A DNA stretch of 27,805 nt from an uncultured Succinivibrionaceae bacterium (GCA_900539665.1 UQCV01000025.1:1-27805); one strand, 5' to 3'; shown: positions 1 to 8,880, counted from the first letter of the stretch. Numbers and translations are program-made. The notes: generated by a model not told the origin, from the sequence alone.

Positions 1-1088
1 CGATGGCTTATGAAGCGTGAATTTAGTAAAAGGGTGAGTAAGCCTACAAAACTGTAGCTTATAAACTTTTTGTAGATCTAAAATAACGGGTTATGTGGTT
101 GCTTATAGGGGGGATTGTTTATGGAGTCGCTTATGGGGCTAAAAGTTAAAAAGCTCTGAACAGGGGAATTCTAAACGCCAAAATTTTAAGTTTGAAATAT
201 TTTAAGTATGCAATATAAAAATAGAAGGTGCGCGTGAAAATTGGTAACAAAAGTAGCCAAAGCAAATAGCCAAAAAGCAGAAAAAATTAGAAAAAAGCAG
301 AAAAAAATAGAAATAAATAAGGAAATAGAGGAAACAAAGAAAAGAAGAAAAAGCGACTTAAACTAAGTCGGCTTAAAATCTGATGCCCGGAACGCGTGAA
401 TGTAGCGGACAAAAGGCGGACACGTGGTGGTCAGATGTCCGCTATGTCTGGGATTGTATTTATAAACTCTCAATTTTATTTACAAATCAGCCCATTGGCT
501 TATTATGAAGAAGAATCTTTGAGGCTTATCACTGATTCTTGGTTTATATAATATATATTTCTTTAGATATTGTCTATAACTAAACATACAAATGTGACCC
601 AAATGTAAAATTTTTTTTGGTGCCACGGGTAAAATGTGATCAAGAAAAATTTTTTATGGTGAAAATCGGCGCATTTATAGACAAAGCGATTTAAAAACTC
701 CTATGAAAAAAACTGTTGTTTTGTTATATTGAGAAGAAACCTGATATATAAAACTTATAAATTAGCGCCAATTATGGCCAAGTATGGTCAAAGATTAGGT
801 TTTTAGGAGGCCTGGTTTTTGGTAAACTATGATTTGGCGTGATTTAGGTTGATTGTGGCTAAATACAAGAGTCAAATCTAACTCCAAATGAAAAGTAACA
901 CCAAGTGAAAAACTCTAAAAAAACACTAATAGAAAAAAACTAATAGATAGCCAAGAAGATAAAGTCCAATGATAAATGTAGGTAAGGCTTATGTCATTCT
1001 TAAGGTCTAAGCCTGACTTAAGGCTTAGGTCAGACTCAAGGTCGGTCAATAGTCTTGCTATCAAGGATATAAAAGAAAAGGAGGAGAG
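1..1088. other. AT-rich region without a recognisable gene, upstream of ung
   Basis: I find no convincing coding region or tRNA here. Positions about 240-355 are strongly purine-rich (runs of A and AG), with stop codons in all frames. Small inverted repeats are visible: CTACA/TGTAG at 44-57, CGACTTA/TAAGTCG at 354-370, the 9-bp pair TAGCGGACA/TGTCCGCTA at 403-444, and CTAAGCCT/AGGCTTAG at 1007-1028, about 60 bp before ung. A weak promoter-like pair, TTGTTA (721-726) and TATATA (745-750), has an 18-bp spacer. A Shine-Dalgarno-like AGGAGG lies near 806 but leads only to very short frames. It may hold regulatory RNA or decayed sequence; nothing identifies it further. Confidence 0.5.
1007..1028. 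repeat. Perfect 8-bp inverted repeat in the ung leader
   Basis: CTAAGCCT and AGGCTTAG flank a 6-nt loop (GACTTA) about 60 bp upstream of the ung start. The surroundings (about 1003-1042) hold further imperfect copies of AAGGTC/AAGGCTTAGGTC. It could be an operator or an RNA hairpin in the 5' untranslated region. No T-tract follows, so it is not a standard terminator. Confidence 0.35.
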
Positions 1089-1790
1089 ATGGCGGTAATT
1101 ACATGGCATGAAGCAATCGGCGCCGAAAAAGAAAAAGAATATTTTATTAAGGCGCGAGCAGAAGTTAAAGCTCAAAGGGCTCAAGGCATTGAAATCTATC
1201 CTCTAGAAAAAGATGTGTTTAATGCGCTCGCTTTAACTCCACTTGAAAATGTTAAAGTCGTTATTATCGGGCAAGATCCATATCATGGTCCGGGGCAGGC
1301 TCATGGGTTATGTTTTTCGGTACTCCCTGGGGTTGATGTTCCGCCATCTTTACGCAATATCTATAAAGAATTAGAACAAGAATATCAGGGTAATTTTATC
1401 ATTCCGGCACATGGGTGTTTAGTTTCATGGGCTAAGCAAGGGGTGCTGCTTTTAAACAATACTTTAACCGTTAGACGGGGAGAGCCTCAAAGTCATGCTG
1501 GCTTGGGGTGGGATATTTTTACGGACCGCGTTATTGAAGCGGTTAACCGTTATACTGAAAACACAGTGTTTATGCTTTGGGGAAGCCCGGCGCAAAGGAA
1601 AGGACGCTGCGTCGATACCAATAGACATTTGGTTTTAAAAACCACGCACCCAAGTCCATTGAGCGCTTATCGTGGCTTTTTAGGTTGTGGCCATTTTTTA
1701 GCATGTAATCGCTATTTAGAAGAGCATGGTAAGGCCCCGATTGATTGGCGTTTACCTCTAACGCCGGCTGAAGCTAGAGCAGAGCTTTAA
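1089..1790 (+). CDS. ung: Uracil-DNA glycosylase (family 1, UDG)
   Basis: It removes uracil from DNA, starting base-excision repair of deaminated cytosine or misincorporated dUMP in the cytoplasm. The 233-aa product is close to the usual length (E. coli Ung about 229 aa). The water-activating motif GQDPYHGPGQAHG starts at residue 61, with the catalytic Asp at 63. The uracil-binding segment LLLNNTLTV lies at about 120-128. The DNA-intercalation loop HPSPLSAYRGF starts at the catalytic His187. The start is set by GAGGAG just before the ATG at 1089. A strong stem-loop follows at 1829-1861, so it is probably monocistronic. Nothing is broken or missing. Confidence 0.97.
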   Translation: MAVITWHEAIGAEKEKEYFIKARAEVKAQRAQGIEIYPLEKDVFNALALTPLENVKVVIIGQDPYHGPGQAHGLCFSVLPGVDVPPSLRNIYKELEQEYQGNFIIPAHGCLVSWAKQGVLLLNNTLTVRRGEPQSHAGLGWDIFTDRVIEAVNRYTENTVFMLWGSPAQRKGRCVDTNRHLVLKTTHPSPLSAYRGFLGCGHFLACNRYLEEHGKAPIDWRLPLTPAEARAEL

Positions 1791-1828
1791 ACTTTACCTT
1801 ATTGAGCTTTGACACTCAAAAATTTGTT

Positions 1829-1861
1829 AAGAGTCTAAAACCAAGTTTTAGGCTCTTTTTT
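1829..1861 (+). terminator. Rho-independent terminator after ung
   Basis: A 13-bp stem (1829-1841 with 1845-1857, one G-T wobble) with a 3-nt CAA loop runs into a T-tract at 1856-1861. It lies 39 bp past the ung stop and separates ung from the downstream regulator. Confidence 0.85.
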
Positions 1862-2097
1862 ATCGACCTTATAAAAATGTGTTTGGCAGAACCTAACCTA
1901 AGTTTTTACAAGTGTTTTCATGGAATTTAGGAAAGTAGCTAGCCACGATAGCGTTTTTTTGACGCAGTGTCATGTTTTTGACATTATGTGGTGGAAATCC
2001 TTTTCAGAGAATTTAAAATATCACCTCATAAAAGACTATTTTTAGTACATTATTTTTGGTATCTGCTATTTGCCAGATATTTATGACGGAATGTAAG
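1862..2097. other. Intergenic region upstream of the FlrA-like regulator
   Basis: This AT-rich stretch should hold the promoter of the sigma-54 activator. I looked for a sigma-54 site (TGGCAC, 5-nt gap, TTGC) and found no good match. TTGACATTATG occurs near 1978-1988, but no clear -10 sits 16-18 bp from it. No ORF is supported. Confidence 0.3.
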
Positions 2098-3591
2098 ATG
2101 GACTTTAGTGGCAATATTCTAATTTTAGAAAATGATGAAGCTAGCCGAAAGCAGTTAGAAACGATAGTGGGCTTTTTAGGTTGTGAATGGCAAAGTGGAC
2201 CTGAAGAAGCTTGTTTAAGTTATCTTTCTTCTGAAGGGGCGGCAGTTTCCTTAGTGATTGCCGGAAATACCGGCACACATACGGCAGAAGAACTTTTAAA
2301 AGAAAATTCTAACATCCCGTTTATTTTTACCGGTATTTACAAAGAAGAAGATCTGCCTAAACTACCTAATATGATTGGCATCTTAGGTCAAGGCTTTACC
2401 TACGAAGGCTTTTTGCAGCTTTTGCGCTATTGCCAATCATTTAATTCGATGCACAAGAATGTAAAGAGTAGTTCAAGTGTCCAAACCTTGCTTAAATTAT
2501 TAGTGGGTAAAGGTGGCGCTATTCAAGAGGTTAGACACTTAATTGAACAGGTGGCTCCAACTGATGCTAATGTGCTTATTTTAGGGGAATCTGGGACCGG
2601 TAAAGAGGTTGTGGCGCGGGCCGTGCACGAGCTTAGTAACCGTAAAGATAAACCTTTTGTGCCGATTAACTGTGGGGCTATTCCGGGTGAGCTTTTAGAG
2701 AGTGAACTTTTTGGGCATGAAAAAGGCGCTTTTACTGGGGCTATTACCGCACGTGTGGGGCGCTTTGAATTAGCTGAAGGCGGGACTATTTTTCTTGATG
2801 AAATCGGCGATATGCCGTTACAAATGCAGGTAAAACTGCTCCGGGTGCTACAAGAAAGAGTTTACGAACGCGTAGGGAGCAATAAGCAGATTAAAACTAA
2901 CGTCCGCGTTATAGCAGCGACCCATCGTAACCTTGAAGATATGATAAGAGATGGCAAGTTCCGTGAAGACTTGTACTATCGCTTAAACGTGTTCCCAATC
3001 CTAACTCCGGCTCTACGTGAACGAGCTGATGATATTCCGTTGTTAATCCAGGAATTAACTAACCGTTACATTAGAGAACATAAGACCGGGGTGCGGTTCA
3101 CGCATCGCGCGGTTGAATCCTTAATGCAGCACTCTTGGCCTGGGAATGTACGTGAACTTGGTAACTTAGTGGAACGCATGATCATTATTCATCCAAACGA
3201 AATTGTTGATGCAAGTGATCTACCACCTAAATACCAATATGGGGTTTCAGACCTTAAGGCAGGACGCCCAGATCCAGTATCAGAACAAGATGCGTTGTTT
3301 GATATGTTTAATGATAATGACTCGGTTCCTGATGATGACGAAACTGAAAAAAACAATGAGGTTATGACGGAAGAGCAGGCTGAATTGGCGGCTCCATTTG
3401 CAGGCGTGCTACCAAAGGAAGGGGTCAATTTACGTGACATGGTGTCACAAATTGAGACTGATATGATTAGGCAGGCGCTCGAAGCTGCAGATGGCGTGGT
3501 GACGCGGGCGGCTGAAATTTTGCAAATGCGACGTACGACTTTAGTAGAAAAGATTAAAAAGTACGGTTTATCCGCAAATTCTAAGGCTTAA
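2098..3591 (+). CDS. flrA: Sigma-54-dependent activator, FlrA/FleQ-type flagellar master regulator
   Basis: This is probably the transcriptional activator at the top of the flagellar hierarchy, acting on sigma-54 RNA polymerase. From the ATG at 2098 the product is 497 aa, close to FleQ/FlrA (about 490). Residues 1-120 form the divergent receiver-like domain. The AAA+ core follows: Walker A GESGTGKE at about 163-170, the sigma-54 contact loop GAFTGA at about 210-215, and Walker B IFLDEIGD around 230-237. An acidic linker (near 380-420) precedes a Fis-type helix-turn-helix at the C-terminus (MRRTTLVEKIKKYGL). Upstream ATGs at 2056 and 2083 are in frame, but 2098 has GGA seven bases before it and aligns with the family N-terminus. 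The match to FleQ through the post-AAA segment (VERMIIIHP, LPPKYQ) argues against NtrC or PspF. The flagellar role is inferred, because no flagellar genes lie in the window. Confidence 0.85.
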   Translation: MDFSGNILILENDEASRKQLETIVGFLGCEWQSGPEEACLSYLSSEGAAVSLVIAGNTGTHTAEELLKENSNIPFIFTGIYKEEDLPKLPNMIGILGQGFTYEGFLQLLRYCQSFNSMHKNVKSSSSVQTLLKLLVGKGGAIQEVRHLIEQVAPTDANVLILGESGTGKEVVARAVHELSNRKDKPFVPINCGAIPGELLESELFGHEKGAFTGAITARVGRFELAEGGTIFLDEIGDMPLQMQVKLLRVLQERVYERVGSNKQIKTNVRVIAATHRNLEDMIRDGKFREDLYYRLNVFPILTPALRERADDIPLLIQELTNRYIREHKTGVRFTHRAVESLMQHSWPGNVRELGNLVERMIIIHPNEIVDASDLPPKYQYGVSDLKAGRPDPVSEQDALFDMFNDNDSVPDDDETEKNNEVMTEEQAELAAPFAGVLPKEGVNLRDMVSQIETDMIRQALEAADGVVTRAAEILQMRRTTLVEKIKKYGLSANSKA

Positions 3592-3672
3592 CCTCGGGCG
3601 TTAAAACCTTAACCTTAAGTTGATAAGTTAATTAAAGAACTTAGATTTAAAATTAAAGGTATGTAAACTAAC

Positions 3673-3715
3673 AAAAAAAGCGTTGGTCTTTAAATGTAGG
3701 CTAGCGCTTTTTTTT
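3673..3715 (+). terminator. Terminator after the FlrA-like gene
   Basis: A 10-bp stem AAAAAAAGCG/CGCTTTTTTT (3673-3682 with 3705-3714) has a 22-nt loop and a T-run of eight. The A and T tracts on both sides mean it could work in either direction. Confidence 0.7.
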
Positions 3716-3814
3716 GAGGCCAAGCCAGAGTGAATGGGCCTTTACAAATCTAGATCTCGCATCTAAAATTGCCTAAAAAAAAGAAAAAAACAAAAAACGG
3801 GATAGGTACATTTT

Positions 3815-5863
3815 ATGTTGTGGCAAACAGTGAAAAACAAGCTAGGGGGCAAAGAAGTGGCGCGATCTATACGCACAATGATGCTAGTCTTTGTAGGGGT
3901 TGTTCTAAGTGGGGTGGTATGTCCTGGTTGTGCAGAACAAGAACCTGTATATTCGACTCAAGTTCAATATACGCCAGAAGAAGCTGTGGCTAAGTTTAAA
4001 AAGGATGAACAAGCAGACTTTGCACGTTTTGCTAAAGAACGGGCCATTTATGTGCAAGCTTTAGAAGCCTACTCTACCGGGGATATGCAGACCGTCAAAA
4101 CTTTAAGACGTACGGAACTTGCGACATACCCGTTGTCTATCTATCTTGATTTTAGTTTGCTTCAATTACCAGAAGCCTCATTAGCTAGTGTGCAAGCGTT
4201 TATCAATTCAAGTGGACATGACGCTTTGTCAAATCGGTTAAAGGCCTATTACATTAAGCGTTTAGCAGAAGCTCAAAACTATAAAGCTTTACTTAAAATT
4301 AGCCCTGAAGCTCCAAAGAGTGCCGGTCTTAAGTGTTTATGGCAACAAGCGCGTTACCACCAAGGATATCGGACTCAAGTCCAAAATAAAATCGTTTCGA
4401 TGTATCGCCATGGGGAAGTTATGGCCCCAGGCTGCATTGACCTTGTAAGTACGCTGCAAAAGCAAGGCGTATTGTCAGATGAAGATACTTTAGAACGTAT
4501 GCTCTCCGCTTATTGGACACGTGGAGGCACGAAGATTTATCGTAATGCAGCCGTGCGTTTGGCCAAAGGTCGCTACGCTAAAGCGGTAAAAATTTTAGGT
4601 AAGTACTATGACACTCCAGCAAGATACAAAGCAGTCCCAGCTTCCATGGGGAAGACTGCAGCTGTGATCTTTAGGCGTTGGGCGCGTCAAGATCCGTTAG
4701 ACGCTTACCAAGAATTGGAACAATTTAGAAAAACTTATCATCCAACTGCGCGGGATTTAGCTAACATAAAAGAAACTATGGCTTATGCCATGTTGTTTGA
4801 AAAGGAAGGCGTGCCGATGCATTTTGTGGATAGCGTCCTAGCTAAAACTAAGAATGTTCGCTATCTAGAGCAACGGTTCCGTCGGGCTGTTTGGGACCAG
4901 GATTATAAGCATATTTTAGCGGTGCTTGAGCGTTTACCTAAGAGTGATCTACAAAATGACAACTACCGCTATTGGCACGGTCGCGCCTTAGTTGAGACCG
5001 GGCACCAGGATGCGGGGCAAAAGATTCTAAAAAAACTCGCGCAAGAACGTAGCTTCTATGGGTTCTATGCAGCTAGTGAATTAGGGTTGCCACTTTTGGT
5101 GAATGAAAAGAAGGTTAAACTCACTAGTTCCCGGGCTGAACTCATTAAACGAAACCCATCGTACGCTCGCTATCTAGAATTCATGTTTTTAGCGGATAAG
5201 TTTGGGATGCGCACTGAATGGGCGGAAGCGATGAAGGACGCTACGGTTGAAGATGCTCGTATGATTGCCTATATCGAAAGCCAAGATGATGACACCCTCG
5301 GTATTTGGGAGACTATCTATAAAAAAGATTGGGGGGCTTTAAGCTTGCGCTTCCCGCTTTCTTATCGCTCAATTTACCAACGTGAATCAAGTGAAGCCAA
5401 GGTTCCAGAAAGCTTTATGTATGGGATTACGCGTCAGGAAAGCATGATGAACCATAAAGCGATTTCTCCTGTAGGGGCGCGTGGCTTAATGCAACTTATG
5501 CCAGGCACGGCTACCATGGTCAGCAAAAAACACAACTTGCCTTATGGAGGCACGAGTGAACTATTGCAGCCTGAGGTTAATGTGCGTTTAGGCGGGGTTT
5601 ATTTGCGTGACTTGCTAGATACCTTTGATAATAATCGTATCTTCGTTTCTGCCGGCTACAATGCCGGTCCTGGGCGGGCTTTTAAATGGCAGAGTAAGGA
5701 TGGTAAACGCCGCGATGCTATTACGTATGTCGAAAGCATTCCGTTTACTGAAACGCGAGGCTATGTCCAACACGTTATCTTCTATGATTACATGTATCAG
5801 TACCTGCAAGGGGTTGAAACGCCGACCTTTTTGTCAGAAGCTGAATGGAATCATTACTACTAG
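3815..5863 (+). CDS. slt: Soluble lytic murein transglycosylase (Slt70 type)
   Basis: It cleaves the MurNAc-GlcNAc bond of peptidoglycan in the periplasm, forming 1,6-anhydromuropeptides during wall turnover. The 682-aa product has a basic N-terminus and a hydrophobic segment at about 22-35, then CPGCAEQEP, where export processing is likely; the lipobox is not canonical, so a lipid anchor is uncertain. Residues about 50-500 fit the helical superhelix of the Slt70 U and L domains. The catalytic domain is C-terminal: ITRQES with catalytic Glu542, then GARGLMQLMPGTA, and the third motif GYNAGPGRAFKW. E. coli Slt is about 645 aa. The ribosome-binding site at 3815 is weak (GGATAGG), and the in-frame ATGs at 3878 and 3881 also keep the hydrophobic segment. 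It stands alone between two stem-loops. Confidence 0.93.
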   Translation: MLWQTVKNKLGGKEVARSIRTMMLVFVGVVLSGVVCPGCAEQEPVYSTQVQYTPEEAVAKFKKDEQADFARFAKERAIYVQALEAYSTGDMQTVKTLRRTELATYPLSIYLDFSLLQLPEASLASVQAFINSSGHDALSNRLKAYYIKRLAEAQNYKALLKISPEAPKSAGLKCLWQQARYHQGYRTQVQNKIVSMYRHGEVMAPGCIDLVSTLQKQGVLSDEDTLERMLSAYWTRGGTKIYRNAAVRLAKGRYAKAVKILGKYYDTPARYKAVPASMGKTAAVIFRRWARQDPLDAYQELEQFRKTYHPTARDLANIKETMAYAMLFEKEGVPMHFVDSVLAKTKNVRYLEQRFRRAVWDQDYKHILAVLERLPKSDLQNDNYRYWHGRALVETGHQDAGQKILKKLAQERSFYGFYAASELGLPLLVNEKKVKLTSSRAELIKRNPSYARYLEFMFLADKFGMRTEWAEAMKDATVEDARMIAYIESQDDDTLGIWETIYKKDWGALSLRFPLSYRSIYQRESSEAKVPESFMYGITRQESMMNHKAISPVGARGLMQLMPGTATMVSKKHNLPYGGTSELLQPEVNVRLGGVYLRDLLDTFDNNRIFVSAGYNAGPGRAFKWQSKDGKRRDAITYVESIPFTETRGYVQHVIFYDYMYQYLQGVETPTFLSEAEWNHYY

Positions 5864-5872
5864 CTTAAAAAT

Positions 5873-5900
5873 CTCGCCTCGCTGATGTTTACGAGGCGAG
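5873..5900 (+). terminator. GC-rich hairpin after slt
   Basis: CTCGCCTCG and CGAGGCGAG form a perfect 9-bp stem with a 10-nt loop, 9 bp past the slt stop. No T-tract follows, so it may protect the 3' end or act as a weak terminator rather than a classical one. Confidence 0.5.
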
Positions 5901-6064
5901 GGGCTTAATCTCAATTATGCAAAAGCTGTTAGATTAGTATATAATCACTTAGTATTTTAATTCTTAAAATACCTGCTGTTTTTATGGCTTCTTTATGAGT
6001 TAAAAGAGCTTAAAAGTGGCGCTTTAATGATGTGCGGTAAAATAATGATAACGGGACTGATATT

Positions 6065-7132
6065 ATGGCTACAATTAAAGATGTTTCACGCTTGGCGAAT
6101 GTGTCGATCTCCACAGTATCTAGAGTGATCAATAAATCTGCTAATGTGGCTCCAGAAAAGGAAAAAGCCGTCCTTAAAGCGATGCGAGAATTGAATTTCC
6201 AGCCTAATAGCTTTGCGCAAGCTCTCGTGAACAAGCGCTCAAACTGCATTGGGGTGTTGATTGGTGACCTTTGTGGCGGTCCATTCTTTGCGCAAATGAT
6301 GCGTGGTATTGAAAATATTATTTTGCCAGAAAACAAATACGTTATCGTAATGTCTGGTAACCACCGTCATGATCGTGAAAAGTATAGTATTGAAGCTTTA
6401 CTCCTCCGTCGTTGTGACGCCATCATCGTGCATTCAAAAGCGATGAGCGATGAAGAGCTTACTGAAATCAACAATTCAACTGATATCCCTATGGTATTTG
6501 TGAATCGTTTGATTCCGGGGCTCGAAAAGCAGTGTGTTTGGGTTGATATAGCCTCAGGCATAGAAACTGCAGTTGATTACTTAATTGAAAATGGTCATCG
6601 CCATATTGCCTACATTGGATCTGAGGATACAGGTTTTCCGGATGCAAAGGAACGTTTAGGCGGGTATCAAGAAGCTTTAAATAAAGCAGGTATTGAATAC
6701 GATAGTGCGCTTGTAAGTACGGCGTTCCCTGATGAAAATGGTGGTTGTTGCGCCGTTGAATCATTGTTAGGCCGTAAGGTTGATTTTACTGCTTTAGTTG
6801 CATATAACGATGCGATGGCGGTGGGTTGTTTATCAGCTTTAGCTGAACACAATATCGCAGTGCCTCGCCAGGTGAGTGCTATTGGCTTTGATAATAACCC
6901 GATTAGTAGCTTCGTTAAGCCTAAGCTTACTACGGTTCGTTACCCGATTGAAGAAGTGGGGGAACGAGCTGCCCGCTTAGCGTTAGCAATGATTCACGCT
7001 GGTGATGAAGAAAGCGATGAACCAAAAGAAATCGATCTTGATAAGCTGATGTTTACTCCTGATTTAATTGTGCGTGCTAGCGTAGCGCCATTAAATCAAA
7101 GCAAGGATAAAGCACCCAAATCTTCTAAATAA
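6065..7132 (+). CDS. galR: LacI/GalR-family repressor, closest to GalR/GalS
   Basis: This is a sugar-responsive DNA-binding repressor. The 355-aa protein has the LacI helix-turn-helix at residues 2-25 (TIKDVSRLANVSISTVSRVIN), the hinge helix at about 45-58 and a periplasmic-binding-like effector domain at about 60-335. Several stretches match E. coli GalR/GalS as I recall them: MATIKDV at the start, IVHSKAMSDEEL, the NRLIPG segment, ERLGGYQEAL, LLGRKVDFTALVAYND and LTTVRYPI. This points to galactose or a related sugar, though the effector is inferred. No sugar-use genes are adjacent, so it acts elsewhere or is an orphan. The ATG at 6065 is the only start that keeps the whole helix-turn-helix. 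A strong terminator follows. Confidence 0.82.
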   Translation: MATIKDVSRLANVSISTVSRVINKSANVAPEKEKAVLKAMRELNFQPNSFAQALVNKRSNCIGVLIGDLCGGPFFAQMMRGIENIILPENKYVIVMSGNHRHDREKYSIEALLLRRCDAIIVHSKAMSDEELTEINNSTDIPMVFVNRLIPGLEKQCVWVDIASGIETAVDYLIENGHRHIAYIGSEDTGFPDAKERLGGYQEALNKAGIEYDSALVSTAFPDENGGCCAVESLLGRKVDFTALVAYNDAMAVGCLSALAEHNIAVPRQVSAIGFDNNPISSFVKPKLTTVRYPIEEVGERAARLALAMIHAGDEESDEPKEIDLDKLMFTPDLIVRASVAPLNQSKDKAPKSSK

Positions 7133-7230
7133 AGTCCAATTTAAGATTAATAACAAGTTAGTAAGTGGTGGCTTTAAAATTAAACTAAGCTACAAAAATG
7201 TAGTTAGGCCACAAAATTAACGTTAATTGA

Positions 7231-7263
7231 AAAAAAGGAGTGGCTAGTAGCCACTCCTTTTTT
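7231..7263 (+). terminator. Strong terminator after galR
   Basis: A perfect 15-bp stem (7231-7245 with 7249-7263) closes on a 3-nt loop AGT, with an A-run on the left and a T-run on the right. It is symmetric and could stop transcription from both sides. Confidence 0.9.
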
Positions 7264-7357
7264 CTATGGTGGATCGATAAATTATAAAAATGTAGCGTTG
7301 CTCCCATCGGGGTGCGGTAAACGAAAATTTTAAATGAGTTTAAATTAAGGATGACTA

Positions 7358-8041
7358 ATGAGTAGTGGGATGCTAGATGAACTTCATGGCTTAAGTGAAC
7401 ACCATGTAGTGGGAGTTGAGGGGGAACGAGCTGGAGTTAGATTAACCCCAAAAACGGGGGCGGCTTTTATTAAGATGCGCGCGGCTGCGCTTAAAGACGG
7501 GCTAGAACTTCATGTGGCTTCGGGCTTTAGAGATTTTGCGCGCCAAAATTTAATCTATACCGGCAAGTTTGATGGGGTGCGTCAAGTCCTTGACCGTAAT
7601 GAAGAACCATTAGATATAAGCCAAATGTCAGATGAAGAAAAAGTCAGAGCTATTTTGTACTTTAGCGCTATTCCTGGTTTATCTAGACATCATTACGGAA
7701 CAGATATCGATGTATTTGCGGCTAATTTGTTAATTCCCGGGGAAGAGCTAGACTTGACTAACCGTTTATATGGTACGGGAAATCAACGACCGCTTACTAA
7801 GTGGTTAGAAAAATATATGGCTGATTTTGGTTTTTTTAGACCGTATGTGCACGATGGCCTTACTGCCGGTGAATTGTGGCACATAAGCTACGCCCCTGAA
7901 GCTGATGTTTATACCAAAATGCTTACGGTAGCAGAGGCGGTATCGTTTGTTGAGGCTCACAATTTAAGAGGTGCTAGGGCTTTAACAGACATCTTAAAAG
8001 CGGAATTTACTAGTCGTTTTAAAATCCTAAGTGGCCGGTAA
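7358..8041 (+). CDS. M15-family zinc D-Ala-D-Ala peptidase (VanY/DacB-like)
   Basis: It probably trims D-alanine or related ends from peptidoglycan peptides. The 227-aa protein has the M15B zinc signature: SRHHYGTDIDVF, giving His111 and Asp118 as metal ligands, with GELWHISY supplying the catalytic Glu162 and the third ligand His165. An upstream ASGFRDF segment (54-60) matches the conserved substrate-side motif of VanY proteins. No signal peptide or membrane segment is visible at the N-terminus, which is unusual for a wall enzyme. The ATG at 7358 follows AAGGA with an 8-nt gap. Neighbours are unrelated and divided from it by terminators. The fold and metal site are well supported; the exact substrate is not. 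Confidence 0.85.
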   Translation: MSSGMLDELHGLSEHHVVGVEGERAGVRLTPKTGAAFIKMRAAALKDGLELHVASGFRDFARQNLIYTGKFDGVRQVLDRNEEPLDISQMSDEEKVRAILYFSAIPGLSRHHYGTDIDVFAANLLIPGEELDLTNRLYGTGNQRPLTKWLEKYMADFGFFRPYVHDGLTAGELWHISYAPEADVYTKMLTVAEAVSFVEAHNLRGARALTDILKAEFTSRFKILSGR

Positions 8042-8149
8042 AAGGTAAAGTTATTTTTTGGTATATTGTTTTATTAGTTTTATCTAGCCAAAAGATGTTG
8101 TAAAATAGAGCTGTTGTTACTCTTTTGTTAAAGAAGGTGACAATTGAAT

Positions 8150-8179
8150 AACTGCCATTTTAAGATGGCGGTTGTTTTA
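8150..8179 (+). terminator. Terminator downstream of the M15 peptidase
   Basis: A 9-bp stem AACTGCCAT/ATGGCGGTT (one T-G wobble) has a 6-nt loop followed by GTTTTATT. It lies about 110 bp past the peptidase stop, so it either ends that transcript late or ends a short RNA starting near TAAAAT at 8101-8106. Confidence 0.65.
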
Positions 8180-8232
8180 TTATAAGTACTACTATTAACA
8201 CGGGTATTGTAAAAGGTACCAGCTCACAAAAA

Positions 8233-8250
8233 TGAACGTCACGGCGTTCA
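8233..8250 (+). promoter_or_regulatory. Small hairpin touching the ribosome-binding site of the DUF4870 gene
   Basis: TGAACG (8233-8238) and CGTTCA (8245-8250) form a 6-bp stem with a 6-nt loop. The last stem base is the A of the AGGAG site at 8250-8254. It could modulate translation start of the gene at 8261. Confidence 0.3.
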
Positions 8251-8260
8251 GGAGAATTTT

Positions 8261-8650
8261 ATGACAGATAATAATAATGTAGAACCGGTTCAAACTCAAG
8301 CTGCACAAAAGCCTGTTCCTGAAACAATTAGTGCTAGCACTAAAAATCAAATGATCATTCTTTGGATCTTGTCTTTCTTTTTTGGTTTTATACCAGCTGT
8401 AATTTATTACTTTGTATCCAAGGATGACGCAGAATTTCATGAAGAATGCCGTAAGGCTCTTAATGTGCAACTTGTGAGCTTAATTGGTTACATTGTCTCT
8501 TTAATTCTTTGCGTGGTCGTTATTGGGCTCATTGGCGTATTTTTCTTTTTGGTTTATTTCTACGGCAATATTATTGTGGGGCTTATCGCTGCTTCTAAGG
8601 GCCAGAAATATAAGCCATTTATCTATAACTATGACCTAATCAAGCGTTAA
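8261..8650 (+). CDS. DUF4870 (Tic20-like) small inner-membrane protein
   Basis: This 129-aa protein has no established function. The first 28 residues are polar and likely cytoplasmic. Hydrophobic segments follow at about 30-51, 69-90 and 91-112. Between the first and second lies DAEFHEECRKALNVQ, which corresponds to the conserved H-x-x-x-ALN-Q segment of DUF4870 proteins; the end (ASKGQKYKPFIYNY) is also typical of that family. AGGAG at 8250-8254 sits 6 nt before the ATG. It is flanked by terminators on both sides, so it is probably its own transcription unit. Family assignment is by pattern only. Confidence 0.75.
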   Translation: MTDNNNVEPVQTQAAQKPVPETISASTKNQMIILWILSFFFGFIPAVIYYFVSKDDAEFHEECRKALNVQLVSLIGYIVSLILCVVVIGLIGVFFFLVYFYGNIIVGLIAASKGQKYKPFIYNYDLIKR

Positions 8651-8694
8651 GTTAAGGCTTTAAGTTAAAACTAACTTTTAGTAAATTGAGAGAT

Positions 8695-8724
8695 AACCGA
8701 TTTCGTAAAGAAGTCGGTTGTTTT
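8695..8724 (+). terminator. Terminator after the DUF4870 gene
   Basis: A 9-bp stem AACCGATTT/AAGTCGGTT (one T-G pair) with a 7-nt loop is followed by TTGTTTT. It lies 45 bp past the stop codon. Confidence 0.75.
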
Positions 8725-8880
8725 CGTTTGATGGGAGAAAATTTGTTTTTGGACTTGAAGGAAAAACTTAGGTTTTAGTTAGCTTAAAAAGTGAAAGCAA
8801 GGTGATTTCTAAAGAGTTTGGCCGAATGGGTGTTTTTGTACTATAATTTTACGTATTTTTTGCATTTATCGGACGTTGCC

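Noticed and set aside
915..1184. 89-aa minus-strand frame over the ung start
   Set aside because: It is a shadow of ung and its leader, with a poly-F stretch from the lysine codons of ung.
1978..2010. Promoter or sigma-54 site upstream of the FlrA-like gene
   Set aside because: TTGACA near 1978 has no -10 at a usable distance, and no TGGCAC/TTGC pair was found.
2056..2097. Longer N-terminus for the FlrA-like regulator
   Set aside because: The first 14 codons precede the family start, and the ATG at 2098 has GGA at a good distance.
3769..3993. 74-aa frame overlapping the start of slt
   Set aside because: It is lysine-rich from a poly-A tract, lacks a ribosome-binding site and overlaps the slt signal-peptide coding region in another frame.
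8818..8880. TTG start for the YdiJ-like protein, adding 21 residues
   Set aside because: The ATG at 8881 aligns with the start of E. coli YdiJ (MIP-IS) and has an acceptable ribosome-binding site; the extra residues show no family similarity.
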